Positions 43,359-52,732 are shown, counted from the stretch's first letter. The stretch is 64,000 nt of DNA from Lachnospiraceae bacterium (GCA_021770785.1 JAETQH010000005.1:1-64000), one strand, 5' to 3'. The notes: generated by a model not told the origin, from the letters alone. Numbers and translations are program-made.

Positions 43359-45674
43359 TTATTTCTTTTCTCCGGGAGCAGAAACAATCAAATCTATCTC
43401 ACCGGAAATTTCTACTTCTCCGAAATCCTTCGGTAAAATGAAATGGTCTCCCTTTTTCACCGGATGGCTGTTTACAATGCCGTCTCCCTCTAAAACAGAC
43501 AGCAGCAGGAAGGGTTCGGTCTGCTCAAATTCTGCTTTCCCCTCCACCTCAAGTTTATAAATTTTATAATAATTGCAGGAATATAATTCATTCAATTTAT
43601 TTTTCGAAAGATTACATGCAGATTTTACACTGTCCTCCACGGATTTTGCCGGGACGGTAATCACATCAATACTCTTTTCCACATGAAGCTCCCTGGGCTT
43701 TCCATTAGAAAGACGGTCATAATCATACACACGGTAAGTAATATCACTGTTCTGCTGCGTCTCTAGGATAAGAAGCCCTCCCTTGATGGCATGAACCGTT
43801 CCGGGATCAATCTGAATGAAATCACCTTTTTTCACCGGAATTTCCCGGATAAATTCTTTCCATCTGCCCTCATGAATCATAGCTTCCAGTTCTTCTTTTG
43901 TTTTCGCATTATGTCCAATCACAAGAGAAGCGTTTTCCGGCGCATCCATAATATACCAGCACTCAGTTTTACCAAAAGAACCATTTTCATGCTCTTTGGC
44001 ATAAGAATCTTCTGGATGCACCTGAATGCTCAGATCGTCTCTGGCATCAATAATTTTCGTCAACAGCGGGAAACGGTCGCAGTCAAGATTACCGAATACC
44101 TCCGGGTGTTTTTCCCACACCTCTGACAATTTCATTCCGGCAAAAGCTCCTTCTCTGATGGTGCCGTCCCCGTTGGGATGGGCGGAAATGCCCCAACATT
44201 CCCCGATATCGTCTCCCTCCACCGGATAGCCAAATTCTTCTCTTAATTTTGTTCCGCCCCAGATATTATGGGTGCAGACAGGATTTAAAAATAAAATTTC
44301 TTTGTTTGACTGATTCATACTCAACACCTCTCCATTCGTTTCGATTACTTTCTGATACCAGAACGCAGAATCCTTTACAATGCGCTTCTGGGTGGTAAAA
44401 TCTACATAAACAATGCCAAACCGCTGTCTGTAGCCATCCGACCATTCAAAATTATCTAAAAAGGTCCACAGGAAATAGCCCCTCACATCGGCTCCCTCGT
44501 CACAAGCGCGCTGCATTGCCCCCATATAGGAATCTAAAAAGGTAATGCGGTTCGGGTCGTGAACTCTTCCGTCCGCGCTTACCATATCATGACAGGACAT
44601 GCCGTTTTCCGTGATATATAGGGGCAGCGGATAACGCTCGGTTAAAAACTTGATGCCATAGTAAAATGCCTCCGGTGTCACGGGCCAGTCCGCAGCCGTC
44701 TTTGAAAATCCCGGTGCACGTTTCACAAATTCCGGCTCCCCGTCCGCTCCCGCCCGGACATAATAGCCGTTATAGATATTCTGTCCCATGAAATCTAAGG
44801 GCTGATGAATCAGCTCTAAATCCTTCTCCGTTATTTCCGGCAGATATTCCTTAAATTTCTCTAAGCCCTCTTTGGGATAACTTCCCAAAAACACCGGGTC
44901 GGAAAACCAGGATACATTCCAGGTCCAGTTATCCATGGGATTGTAAAAACCAAAGTATACCTTTTTTGCCGCCTCAATATCCTCTTTTCTGTCAGTATAA
45001 GGATACGCCACGCCTCCGGTGGGGGCAAAGCCAATCCGGATGGGCTGTTTTGCATATTTCCGCAGCTGAATCACCGCTTTTCCATGAGCCTTCAACAGGT
45101 TGTGGGCAATTTGGAACGTCTCTCTTACGGAAACCTTCACCCCCGGCGCATGGACGCCGCTCAGATGTCCGAGCCCCACCACGCATTGAGGTTCATTGAT
45201 GGTGATAAAATATTCGCAGATATCGGAAAAATTTTCTGCCACCACCTTTGCATACTCTCCGAACCAATCCACCACCTTAGGATTAAGCCAGCCGCCTTTT
45301 TCGTAGAGGGCAGCCGGAAATTCCCAGTGAAACAGGGTAATGTAAGGCGTGATACCGTTTCTTTTCATGGTGAGTACCATATCCCGGTACATCGCAATCG
45401 CTTTTTCATTCACCCGTCCCGTTCCCTCCGGCAAAATTCTTGCCCAGTTCAGGGAAAAGCGGTAAGCATGGATTCCGAGATTTTTCATCAGGGCAAAATC
45501 CTCCGGGTAACGGTGCATATTATCGCAGGTAGTGTAGGCGTTTTGCCCCTCAAAAACTCTTCCCTCCTCCGTAAAGGTATCCCAGACCGTCTTTCCTCTT
45601 CCGTCCCCTGGGTCTGTTCCCTCTACCTGATAGGCGCTGCTTGCTACGCCCCACACAAAATCATCACGAAACAT
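43359..45674 (-). CDS. GH1 beta-glucosidase fused to type I mannose-6-phosphate isomerase
   Basis: A single 771-codon frame with two complete enzymes. Residues 1-450 are GH1: FVWGVASSAYQVEG, acid/base Glu161 in TINEPQC, nucleophile Glu356 in YITENGMS. Residues 453-771 are a type I phosphomannose isomerase: THNIWGGTKL, zinc ligands in SIQVHPEDSY, FGKTECWY and DPGTVHAIKGG, and TYRVYDYDR. Both halves end at their natural limits. The linker GEVLSM is encoded by GGAGAGGTGTTGAGTATG, which looks like a fossil ribosome site and start codon (ATG at 44318). The isomerase may therefore also be made alone (319 residues). The pair fits hydrolysis of beta-linked glucose in glucomannan oligosaccharides and routing of mannose-6-phosphate to fructose-6-phosphate. 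No signal peptide. Confidence 0.9.
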   Translation of the reverse strand: MFRDDFVWGVASSAYQVEGTDPGDGRGKTVWDTFTEEGRVFEGQNAYTTCDNMHRYPEDFALMKNLGIHAYRFSLNWARILPEGTGRVNEKAIAMYRDMVLTMKRNGITPYITLFHWEFPAALYEKGGWLNPKVVDWFGEYAKVVAENFSDICEYFITINEPQCVVGLGHLSGVHAPGVKVSVRETFQIAHNLLKAHGKAVIQLRKYAKQPIRIGFAPTGGVAYPYTDRKEDIEAAKKVYFGFYNPMDNWTWNVSWFSDPVFLGSYPKEGLEKFKEYLPEITEKDLELIHQPLDFMGQNIYNGYYVRAGADGEPEFVKRAPGFSKTAADWPVTPEAFYYGIKFLTERYPLPLYITENGMSCHDMVSADGRVHDPNRITFLDSYMGAMQRACDEGADVRGYFLWTFLDNFEWSDGYRQRFGIVYVDFTTQKRIVKDSAFWYQKVIETNGEVLSMNQSNKEILFLNPVCTHNIWGGTKLREEFGYPVEGDDIGECWGISAHPNGDGTIREGAFAGMKLSEVWEKHPEVFGNLDCDRFPLLTKIIDARDDLSIQVHPEDSYAKEHENGSFGKTECWYIMDAPENASLVIGHNAKTKEELEAMIHEGRWKEFIREIPVKKGDFIQIDPGTVHAIKGGLLILETQQNSDITYRVYDYDRLSNGKPRELHVEKSIDVITVPAKSVEDSVKSACNLSKNKLNELYSCNYYKIYKLEVEGKAEFEQTEPFLLLSVLEGDGIVNSHPVKKGDHFILPKDFGEVEISGEIDLIVSAPGEKK

Positions 45675-45700
45675 TTCTCTTCCTCCCTCATGTTAAATCT

Positions 45701-45729
45701 ATTTTGCATGATTTTTCTGCTTTTTTCAA
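45701..45729 (-). promoter_or_regulatory. Candidate promoter of the GH1-PMI gene
   Basis: Minus-strand TTGAAA (45729-45724), a 17-bp spacer and CAAAAT (45706-45701). Just upstream CCGGAGA (45733-45739) and TCTCCGG (45754-45760), extended by AATAA/TTATT, form a hairpin that may end the esterase transcript. Confidence 0.5.
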
Positions 45730-45780
45730 CCCCCGGAGAAAATAATTTTATTCTCTCTCCGGCATGTGATTTAAACTTTT

Positions 45781-46908
45781 TTATTCCCCTGAACCAATCA
45801 CAGAAACAAGATAGAAAGGAACTGCATCATTCTCATTGGTTTCCACCAGACGGATTTCCACCTGATGTTCCTTATTTTCCCCGTGCTCCAAAACAGTCGC
45901 CAGTTCCAGCTTATCGCCCCAGGTTTCATCAAAATTAGCGTCCAGCAACACAGCGCTTTCCTTATCGCCGTCCACCACCACTTCCGCCACCGGAGCGGGC
46001 TGCCGGACGGATTTGCGGTACTGGACGGCAACGCCTGTCCCCTTTACCAGAAAACGGATGGTATCCCCTGTTTTTCCCGCTGTCCAGCCCCGTTTAAAGC
46101 AGTCTGTGATATGCTGCTGAGGTGTTTCATCCGGCATAAACCCGGACAATTGGGGTTCACTGTTGTCATTTCGCAGACGATAGGAATTTTCGTAAGCATT
46201 TTCCGTAAGGGGAGCCGGAAATACAGGCTCTGTCTCCTCTTCGTAACTGCCGCTCTCCATTTCCGCTTTTACCTGCTCTAAGAAATAGGTAATGACGGAG
46301 GCAACCATTTCATGTCCCAAATCATTGGGATGCAAATCGTCCGGCGTAATCTCCCGGTTTTCTATTCTCCCGGACACCACCTCCGGATAAATGGTACTCT
46401 GCATGGAAACCGCGGGCAGACTGTAATGTCTTGCAATGCGTCCATGCATCACCTGGGCATTGGCACCGCTGTCGTAGCGCACATTGTGAACTAAAAGTAT
46501 GGCGGGGGAGGTTTTGGAAGTATAAATTTTCCGTACCAGTCCCTCGTAGGTTTCCATGAAATGCTCCGTAGATTCATCATTGACGGAAAATTCCACAATA
46601 GCAAAATCCGGCTCCTCCGCCAGTAAATCACTGTCGGCACGGGCTACACCAAACTGGGAGCTAGTTCCGCCGATTCCTGCGTTGATGTAGATAAATTCTG
46701 CTTTTGGAAATGCCTGCTGCCACCACTCGTATACATGATAGGCATAGCACAGCTCCGGTTTTGTGGAGAGGCTGCCCTGGGTAATGGAACCGCCCAGGAA
46801 ACCGAGCCTTAAGGTTTCTCCGGCAGCAGCACGCTTCATAAGACGGATGAGGCGGGTGTGGGTGCCGGGGGTGGAGATGGCGTTTTGGTAGTTTAGGTTG
46901 AATTTCAT
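45781..46908 (-). CDS. CE17-like mannooligosaccharide acetylesterase (SGNH plus CBM35-like)
   Basis: A 375-residue cytosolic SGNH-fold esterase. The Ser nucleophile is in RLGFLGGSITQG near residue 36, the oxyanion Gly is in NAGIGGTSSQFG, the Asn is in VEFSVNDEST, and the catalytic Asp-His is in DDLHPNDLGH. The last about 130 residues are a beta-rich carbohydrate-binding-like domain. Size, order of domains and context match CE17 enzymes that remove 2-O-acetyl groups from mannosyl residues in Roseburia mannan loci. The frame opens at 47112, but ATG 46908 follows AAGGAAG and gives the family N-terminus. Its partner is the CE2-like esterase upstream. Confidence 0.82.
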   Translation of the reverse strand: MKFNLNYQNAISTPGTHTRLIRLMKRAAAGETLRLGFLGGSITQGSLSTKPELCYAYHVYEWWQQAFPKAEFIYINAGIGGTSSQFGVARADSDLLAEEPDFAIVEFSVNDESTEHFMETYEGLVRKIYTSKTSPAILLVHNVRYDSGANAQVMHGRIARHYSLPAVSMQSTIYPEVVSGRIENREITPDDLHPNDLGHEMVASVITYFLEQVKAEMESGSYEEETEPVFPAPLTENAYENSYRLRNDNSEPQLSGFMPDETPQQHITDCFKRGWTAGKTGDTIRFLVKGTGVAVQYRKSVRQPAPVAEVVVDGDKESAVLLDANFDETWGDKLELATVLEHGENKEHQVEIRLVETNENDAVPFYLVSVIGSGE

Positions 46909-47056
46909 GATGGTTCTTCCTTTCCGTAATAAATTTATATAATGTTTTGGCGGAGGACGCCGGAAGTAGTTGGCGTACTCATGTAAAATGCTATTCCCCG
47001 TATCATGCTGTAAAAATTTGTCATTATACTTCATGGGTGCGAAAGGGTCTTGTCGA

Positions 47057-47119
47057 TAACTGATATGGGCAGATTGCACAAAGGAGGCTCTGCTTTGTGC
47101 AATCTGCCTCACACCCTTT
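47057..47119. repeat. Long hairpin between the two esterase genes, family II copy 3
   Basis: The box TAACTGATATGGGCAGA (47057-47073) matches the boxes at 19083 and 20057 at 15 of 17 positions. It runs into a perfect 15-pair stem, GGCAGATTGCACAAA (47068-47082) with TTTGTGCAATCTGCC (47094-47108). An outer AAAGGGT/ACCCTTT pair (47043-47049 with 47113-47119) encloses it. The C-rich tail after it resembles that of the 19-kb copy. Confidence 0.65.
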
Positions 47120-47153
47120 ATCCCCTCCCCCCTTTGTCCCCAAAAATCACTTC

Positions 47154-48203
47154 TTAGTTCCAGATATCCTCCCCAAAGCTTTCAATGTAGGCAGTTAACT
47201 CACAAGACATTTCTTCCGCTTCCGGAATACGAATATGCCCGGGAGTCCCGATTCCATTGCGGGTATACAGGAAATGGTGCACACGGGAGCTTGCAATTTC
47301 CTGACAGACTTCATCAATGGATTTATCCCAGTTCTCGTGGTGGCACAAAATCGTCGTAGTCAGAATAATTTGTGCTTTGGGATAGATATCCATAAGTTTC
47401 TCGATAAATGCACGGTAGTGTTTTCTCCAATCAATGGCCTTTTCGCCATGATAATCTTCTGCCATATAATCAATGGGGTTGCTGTCATTCTGCCCGATGG
47501 CTACCACCACCACATGAGGAGTATAGTTTGAAAAATCCCATTTTTTTATGTTTCCCAGATCAGGGTGATATTCGATTTTATCATAGCAGGATTCCACGCC
47601 CCGGTAATGGGGAGCGGCAAACCAGCCTGTGTCGTCCAACAGGGCAATACCGCCCTGAGAGGTATCGTGGATTTCTGCGTCCAGTTTCCGTGCTGTCATC
47701 CAGGCATAAGAATACCAGCTGTTAGAGTATTCTCCGTCATGTACCGGATCCTCTTTTCCCACATAATCCAGTGCCTCCGAAACTTCCCCGCAGGAAACGC
47801 TGTCTCCGAAAAACTCTATTCTCCGCTCCGGCTTAAGCAAGGGCATACGCAGCTTAGGATTTTCCCCTTCCACTTCAAATCCGTAAAAAGTTACGGTATG
47901 ACAGCTGTCCATGCGCTTAAAAAACAGCAGTTCATGCCAGCCCTCTGCCAGATTTTCCGCCAGTGTATAGGTTTCTTTTTCTTCCCCGTCACTTAACGTA
48001 ATTTTCCCCTGCACTTCATCCACAAAATATCCCATCTCGTTGGTCCAGCAGGAGCGATGGTTGCACAGTGTAACTTTCACGCCCGTTCCAAAAAACACCA
48101 GTCTCACCGAAGTACAGGCATATACAAGAACAGGCGCCAGCCTGTCTTCAAAATCAATTCTTCCGCTGTACTGTAACATTTCATGATCCGGTAATACCCA
48201 CAT
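47154..48203 (-). CDS. CE2-family acetylesterase (acetyl-mannooligosaccharide)
   Basis: A 349-residue cytosolic enzyme. Residues about 1-125 form the CE2 jelly-roll domain (YSGRIDFEDRLAPVLVYACTS, VRLVFFGTGVKVTL). Residues 130-349 are the SGNH hydrolase with Ser in IEFFGDSVSCGE, TSQGGIAL, the AIGQNDSNP block and a late His near GTPGHIRIPE. CE2 enzymes in gut Firmicutes mannan loci remove 3-O-, 4-O- and 6-O-acetyl groups and complement CE17. ATG 48203 follows GAGG; the frame opening at 48287 is not preferred. A terminator-like hairpin lies upstream at 48271-48314. Confidence 0.85.
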   Translation of the reverse strand: MWVLPDHEMLQYSGRIDFEDRLAPVLVYACTSVRLVFFGTGVKVTLCNHRSCWTNEMGYFVDEVQGKITLSDGEEKETYTLAENLAEGWHELLFFKRMDSCHTVTFYGFEVEGENPKLRMPLLKPERRIEFFGDSVSCGEVSEALDYVGKEDPVHDGEYSNSWYSYAWMTARKLDAEIHDTSQGGIALLDDTGWFAAPHYRGVESCYDKIEYHPDLGNIKKWDFSNYTPHVVVVAIGQNDSNPIDYMAEDYHGEKAIDWRKHYRAFIEKLMDIYPKAQIILTTTILCHHENWDKSIDEVCQEIASSRVHHFLYTRNGIGTPGHIRIPEAEEMSCELTAYIESFGEDIWN

Positions 48204-48270
48204 ATCCGTTTCCTCTTCCCTTTCCCTGATAGTTTCAACTAAAAGCTTCCCTTTGCCGGACGCTGTATCG

Positions 48271-48314
48271 AAAAAAAGCTGCTGCAAAAATGAACTCCGT
48301 CGTCTGCAGCAGCC
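48271..48314 (-). terminator. Intra-operon terminator between GH130_2 and CE2 genes
   Basis: GCTGCTGCA (48278-48286) and TGCAGCAGC (48305-48313) pair, and on the minus strand a run of seven T follows. It would end, perhaps partly, the transcript from the transporter through GH130_2 before the two esterase genes. Confidence 0.8.
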
Positions 48315-48347
48315 TTTTCCAAATGAATTTTATACTATTAAATTTAA

Positions 48348-49370
48348 CTAACGTCTTCCAATCTCGGTATCGGCTGCAGTCACAGCACTATTTTCCTTAA
48401 TATAATCAATAATATCATCCAGCTCTGTAAACGCCAGTCCCACATAACTGTCGGCAGCGCCGTAATAAATTGCAATCTTTCCTGTCTTAGAGTCATGGAT
48501 GGTGGCACAAGGGAAGCACACATTCGGTACAAATCCCCGCTCCTCATACCACTCCTCCGGTGTCAAAAGGAAAGTCTCGCAACGGTATTTTACGATGGAA
48601 GGATTGTCAATATCCAAAATTGCTCCGCCGATGGAGTACACATATCCGTTGCAGGTGCCGCTTACGCCATGATAGAATAACAGCCAGCCCTCAGAAGTCT
48701 CAATAGGGGCAGCGCCGCCGCCGATCTTTAAGGACTCCCACCACTCAGCGCCTTTGCCCATCACATGTCTGTGTTTGCCCCAGTATACCAAATCCGGGCT
48801 CTCGCTGACGAAAATATCACCAAAGGGTGTATGTCCGCTGTCAGAAGGACGGGACAGCAGCATGAAGTTGCCGTTAATCTTTCTTGGGAATAATACTGCG
48901 TTTCTGTTAAACGGTAAAAACGGGTTTTCAATTCTGGTGAAAGTTTTAAAATCTGTAGTCTTTGCCATACCGATGGCTGCACCGTAGAAATCCTGGCACC
49001 AGATGATGTAGTAAGTATCTTCTACCTTTACCAGACGGGGGTCATACGCATAAACCGGCATAAAAGGTTTTCCCTCTTCGTCTACAAAATTAATTTTATT
49101 TTCTTCAAAATTCCAGTGGATGGCATCCTCGCTTCTTCCAAGATAGATATAAGGAATCCCATTGGTCTGCTCTCCACGGAATACACCGATAAATCCGTCC
49201 TCGTAAGGCATAACGGCACTGTTAAAAATTCTTGCCACGCCCTTGACCGGGTTACGTCCGATAATCGGGTTCTCGTTATATCTCCAAATCGGCGCTCCCG
49301 TCAGTTCCTTTGGGCGCTCCTGCCACGGAATGTTTGGCACTTCCGGGCTTAACATTGTGTATTTACTCAT
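48348..49370 (-). CDS. GH130_2 beta-1,4-mannooligosaccharide phosphorylase
   Basis: A 340-residue GH130 phosphorylase. It should cut the non-reducing mannose from beta-1,4-mannooligosaccharides with phosphate, giving mannose-1-phosphate. The five-bladed propeller is recognisable. The proton-donor Asp is in PVYAYDPRLVKVED near residue 104, with phosphate-binding basic residues in FNRNAVLFPRKING and LLSRPSDSGH, and SLKIGGGAAPIETSEGW later. Length and the PNIPWQERP N-terminus fit subfamily 2 rather than 1. ATG 49370 follows GAGG. Adjacent to GH130_1 and the epimerase, as in known mannan loci. Confidence 0.9.
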   Translation of the reverse strand: MSKYTMLSPEVPNIPWQERPKELTGAPIWRYNENPIIGRNPVKGVARIFNSAVMPYEDGFIGVFRGEQTNGIPYIYLGRSEDAIHWNFEENKINFVDEEGKPFMPVYAYDPRLVKVEDTYYIIWCQDFYGAAIGMAKTTDFKTFTRIENPFLPFNRNAVLFPRKINGNFMLLSRPSDSGHTPFGDIFVSESPDLVYWGKHRHVMGKGAEWWESLKIGGGAAPIETSEGWLLFYHGVSGTCNGYVYSIGGAILDIDNPSIVKYRCETFLLTPEEWYEERGFVPNVCFPCATIHDSKTGKIAIYYGAADSYVGLAFTELDDIIDYIKENSAVTAADTEIGRR

Positions 49371-49401
49371 AATTTTACCTCTTTCTGCCGTCCTGCGGCG
49401 T

Positions 49402-50580
49402 TTACTTTGCTTCTCTTTCAAGAATTTCTAAGTTCTTTTTAATAAAATCACATCTCTGTGCCACGCATTCTACAGAACGACCCGGGTCCTGCGGAGTGTT
49501 GAACACATAGTCCATTAATTTCTCCATGGTGGTGGCTGCCACGTGCATTCTGGTGTCGGAGGATGCGTAATAGATAAATACCTCGCCCTTCTCATTTGCA
49601 ATGGCACCGTTGGTGAATACTACGTTGCAGACATCGCCAACCCGCTCTTCCCCTCTGGGGCCGATAAGTAATCCCGAAGGCTCTGCAATCACCTTAGAAG
49701 GGTCCTTTAAGTCCGTGGCAAAGGCGTAGATGACATAGCGGAGCCCTGCTGCAGTGTTGCGAACGCCGTGGGCAATGTGTATCCAGCCCTTCTCTGTCTT
49801 AATAGGAGTTGCCCCTGCACCGTTTTTCGCCTCGGTGATGGTATGGTATTTCCGGAGGCTGGTCATTTTTTCCTCATCGATGACAGCATGGGTAATATCC
49901 TCGCACAGTCCGAAGCCAATTCCTCCGCCGGAACCCGTCTCGATGAAGTCATCCATGGGTCTGGTATAGAATGCGTATTTACCGTCCACAAACTCCGGAT
50001 GCAGCACTACGTTTCTCTGCTGGGGAGAATGTAAGGTTACAAGATTTGGCAGTCTCTCCCAATTTTTCAAATCCCTGGTGCGGACGATTCCCGCTGCCGC
50101 CACGGCTGCTGACAAATCATTTACACTGGTATCCTTACTCTCGGAACAGAACACGCCGTAAATATAACCATCCTCGTGCTTCGTGAGACGCATATCGTAA
50201 ACATTAGTCTCCTCCGGGCAGATATCCTCTAATAAAATCGGATAATCCCAGAAGCGGAAATTATCAATTCCGTTGTCGCTCTCCGCAACGCCGAAGAAAG
50301 ATTTTCTGTCATTTCCCTCAATTCTTGCCACCAGATAATACTTCCCGTTTAACTCGATGGCGCCGGAATTCATCACGGCGTTAATGCCAAGACGCTCCAT
50401 AAAATAAGGATTGGTATTGATATCTAAGTCATATCTCCAAGTCAGTGGGATATGCTCTCTGGTAAGCACCGGGTTTTCATAACGGTCAAAGGTTCCGTTG
50501 TAGAAATCGGATTTTACATTCTTTTTGGAAAGCAGTTTTTCCTGCTTTTCCTTTTCCACGTAATATCTTTCATGCAACAT
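49402..50580 (-). CDS. GH130_1 4-O-beta-mannosyl-glucose phosphorylase
   Basis: A 392-residue GH130 phosphorylase. It should split Man-beta-1,4-Glc with phosphate into mannose-1-phosphate and glucose. The family Asp is in [15 protein letters not shown]. The phosphate site includes [14 protein letters not shown] and [10 protein letters not shown], and [19 protein letters not shown] follows. The longer N-terminus ([20 protein letters not shown]) is typical of subfamily 1. ATG 50580 has GAGG upstream and is preferred over 50592. It lies between the epimerase that makes its substrate and GH130_2. Confidence 0.9.
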   Translation of the reverse strand: MLHERYYVEKEKQEKLLSKKNVKSDFYNGTFDRYENPVLTREHIPLTWRYDLDINTNPYFMERLGINAVMNSGAIELNGKYYLVARIEGNDRKSFFGVAESDNGIDNFRFWDYPILLEDICPEETNVYDMRLTKHEDGYIYGVFCSESKDTSVNDLSAAVAAAGIVRTRDLKNWERLPNLVTLHSPQQRNVVLHPEFVDGKYAFYTRPMDDFIETGSGGGIGFGLCEDITHAVIDEEKMTSLRKYHTITEAKNGAGATPIKTEKGWIHIAHGVRNTAAGLRYVIYAFATDLKDPSKVIAEPSGLLIGPRGEERVGDVCNVVFTNGAIANEKGEVFIYYASSDTRMHVAATTMEKLMDYVFNTPQDPGRSVECVAQRCDFIKKNLEILEREAK

Positions 50581-50625
50581 TGTTTTCCTCATTTCCGCGC
50601 ACTTTGCTGCGCAAACACTATTTTT

Positions 50626-51834
50626 CTAAGAAGTAATTCTTTTCATTACTTCGATACACATTCTGCCGTTGTGATAAGGACACTTCCAGGGCTCTACAAT
50701 GGGGCGTCCCTCAATGGGCGTGCCGTCGGCTCGTACTTCCCAGAACCACTCGGAACCGGAGCGCTGATCTACCACATGCTCTTTGATAAACTCCCATACC
50801 GCTAGCGCTGCATCACGGTACTCGCTGTGCTCCGGTGTCTTCTCATAACCGTTTAGGAAGCCTACCACCGTCTCCGCCTGCACCCACCAGATACGGTTTT
50901 CGTTGACCACGCCCCTATCGCATTCATTGGCAAGGGAATGCCCGTCAAACGCCACCCGGTAAATCTGCTCCGTCAGCGCCTGGGTAATGGGGGACATTTT
51001 TTCCTCGTATGCTTCCTCCCCCAATACCTCCACGCCTCTGTCTATGAGCCATGCCGTTTCAATGTCATGCCCGTAGGAATGTAAATCCAGAATAGTGTTG
51101 TAATCTTTGTCAAAGAAAACCTCCTGGCGCCGTTTTGCGGGATTGTAGATCTTATCCGCAAACAAATCCATCATCCAGGCAAGGCGGCAGCGTACCTCAT
51201 TTGCCTCTTCCTTCCACTCAGGCAGGACGCCCGTCACCCGGTAAAGCTCCGTGTAAGCCTCAAACACATGCAGCAGAGTATTCATGGTTTTATCTGCCAA
51301 AACGCCGTTTTCCGAAAGCTTTTCATTGGATTCCGGCTTAAAGTCCCTGGTAAATGCCTCTAAATATCCCACCTCGTCGGTGCACTTTTCCTCAATCAGA
51401 CGAAAAAGGTTAAATGCCAGTTCTAAGGCTTCCCTGTCTTTCGATGCTTCGTAATAAGACGCCAGTGCATAAATGCAAAACGCCTGGTTGTATGTATGTT
51501 TTGTGGTGTCTAAAGGTGTGCCGTCATAGTTTAAGGACCAGAAGATACCGCCATATTCTTTATCCACACAATGCTTTATTAAAAATTCATAACCATGCTT
51601 CGCTTCTTCTAACAGGCTTTCATCTTTTAATAAGGTATAGGCATTTGAAAAAAACCAGGTAATGCGGCTGTTTAAGATACAGCCCTTTTCGCTTTTTTTA
51701 TCCAATACCAGGTCGTAAGAAAGCCAGCCATAATAGCCTCCCTTTTCATCATCCCGCAGATTTTTCCAGAAGGGGATAATATCTTTTTGCAATTCTTCCT
51801 TTACCTCATCCCTCATGACTGCTAATTTGTCCAT
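50626..51834 (-). CDS. Mannobiose/cellobiose 2-epimerase (AGE family)
   Basis: A 402-residue (alpha/alpha)6-barrel epimerase. It should convert Man-beta-1,4-Man to Man-beta-1,4-Glc at the reducing end, feeding GH130_1. Family blocks: KGGYYGWLSYD near the start, NSRITWFFSNAY, TYNQAFCIYALASYYEAS, DKTMNTLLHVFEAYTELYR, LDLHSYGHDIETAWL (catalytic His) and WWVQAETVVGFLNGY (second His region). Substrate preference for mannobiose comes from context; family members also act on cellobiose. It starts 22 bases after the permease gene. Confidence 0.9.
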   Translation of the reverse strand: MDKLAVMRDEVKEELQKDIIPFWKNLRDDEKGGYYGWLSYDLVLDKKSEKGCILNSRITWFFSNAYTLLKDESLLEEAKHGYEFLIKHCVDKEYGGIFWSLNYDGTPLDTTKHTYNQAFCIYALASYYEASKDREALELAFNLFRLIEEKCTDEVGYLEAFTRDFKPESNEKLSENGVLADKTMNTLLHVFEAYTELYRVTGVLPEWKEEANEVRCRLAWMMDLFADKIYNPAKRRQEVFFDKDYNTILDLHSYGHDIETAWLIDRGVEVLGEEAYEEKMSPITQALTEQIYRVAFDGHSLANECDRGVVNENRIWWVQAETVVGFLNGYEKTPEHSEYRDAALAVWEFIKEHVVDQRSGSEWFWEVRADGTPIEGRPIVEPWKCPYHNGRMCIEVMKRITS

Positions 51835-51856
51835 CGTTACTCTCTAACCTCCATAA

Positions 51857-52729
51857 TTAACCTTTTACAGCTCCTGCCGCAATACCGCTGTAAATCTGTT
51901 TCTGGCAGAGGATAAAGACAATCAATGCCGGCAGCAGAGAAATAATAACGCCTGCGCAAATCAGATTGTACTGGCTCCCCATGGGACCAACGAAGGTGTA
52001 TAAGGACCTTGCGATGGTATGCAGATCTTTGTCCAGCAGATAAAGCTGTGCTGCGTAATACTCATTGTAAACGCCTACTCCCTTTAAAATACAGGAGGTG
52101 ACAATCGCCGGCTTCAATAACGGCAGCATAATCTGCCAATAGATTTTCCAGTAGGACGCCCCGTCGATAATCGCCGACTCGTCTAAGGAAACCGGGATAT
52201 TCTCCATAAACTGGATGTAAATATAAATGGAAATGACGTCGGTTCCGCACATCATGATAATGTAACCATACAGTTGGTTGACAAAGCCTAAAGTTGTCAT
52301 AATTTTAAATACCGTTACCTGCATTGCAACGCCCGGAAGCAGGGATGCAAAGAGAAACGAATTACGGATTAAGCCATTTCCCGGAAAGCTAAAACGGTTC
52401 AATACATATGCTAACTGTGTTCCAATGATAACGGAAACTAACAGCACGCAGACCATAACAATGGCGGAGTTCAAAAACGCACGCCCCATGTTTGCTGTCT
52501 GGAAGGCTTTTACAAAGTTATCAAAATTGAGCCAGTTCTCCGGCATGGTCATTACATTGGTTGACCGGTATTCCTCCTCCGTCTTAAAGGCTGTAATGAC
52601 GCAGGAGATAATAGGTACCACTGCACAGAGTCCGAAGAAAATCAGAGAAGCATACTGTACGATGTTCCATATGATACTGCCTGCAGAATAATGTTTTTTT
52701 CTGCTACTGGTTTTTACCGCTGTTTTCAT
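51857..52729 (-). CDS. Mannooligosaccharide ABC transporter permease (MalG type)
   Basis: A 290-residue inner-membrane permease with six helices (first YASLIFFGLCAVVPIISCVI). The EAA loop that contacts the ATPase is DESAIIDGASYWKIYWQIMLP. It pairs with the MalF-type permease whose stop is 3 bases upstream. No ATP-binding subunit is encoded nearby, so a shared MsmK-type ATPase elsewhere is likely. Confidence 0.93.
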   Translation of the reverse strand: MKTAVKTSSRKKHYSAGSIIWNIVQYASLIFFGLCAVVPIISCVITAFKTEEEYRSTNVMTMPENWLNFDNFVKAFQTANMGRAFLNSAIVMVCVLLVSVIIGTQLAYVLNRFSFPGNGLIRNSFLFASLLPGVAMQVTVFKIMTTLGFVNQLYGYIIMMCGTDVISIYIYIQFMENIPVSLDESAIIDGASYWKIYWQIMLPLLKPAIVTSCILKGVGVYNEYYAAQLYLLDKDLHTIARSLYTFVGPMGSQYNLICAGVIISLLPALIVFILCQKQIYSGIAAGAVKG

Positions 52730-52732
52730 CTG

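Noticed and set aside
43359..45674. GH1-PMI fusion as an assembly error joining two genes
   Set aside because: The frame is continuous and both halves end at natural limits; a sequencing error cannot be excluded but is not needed.
45084..45938. 284-codon plus-strand open frame opposite GH1-PMI
   Set aside because: It lies antisense to a gene with complete catalytic motifs, has no ribosome site and a composition typical of a shadow frame.
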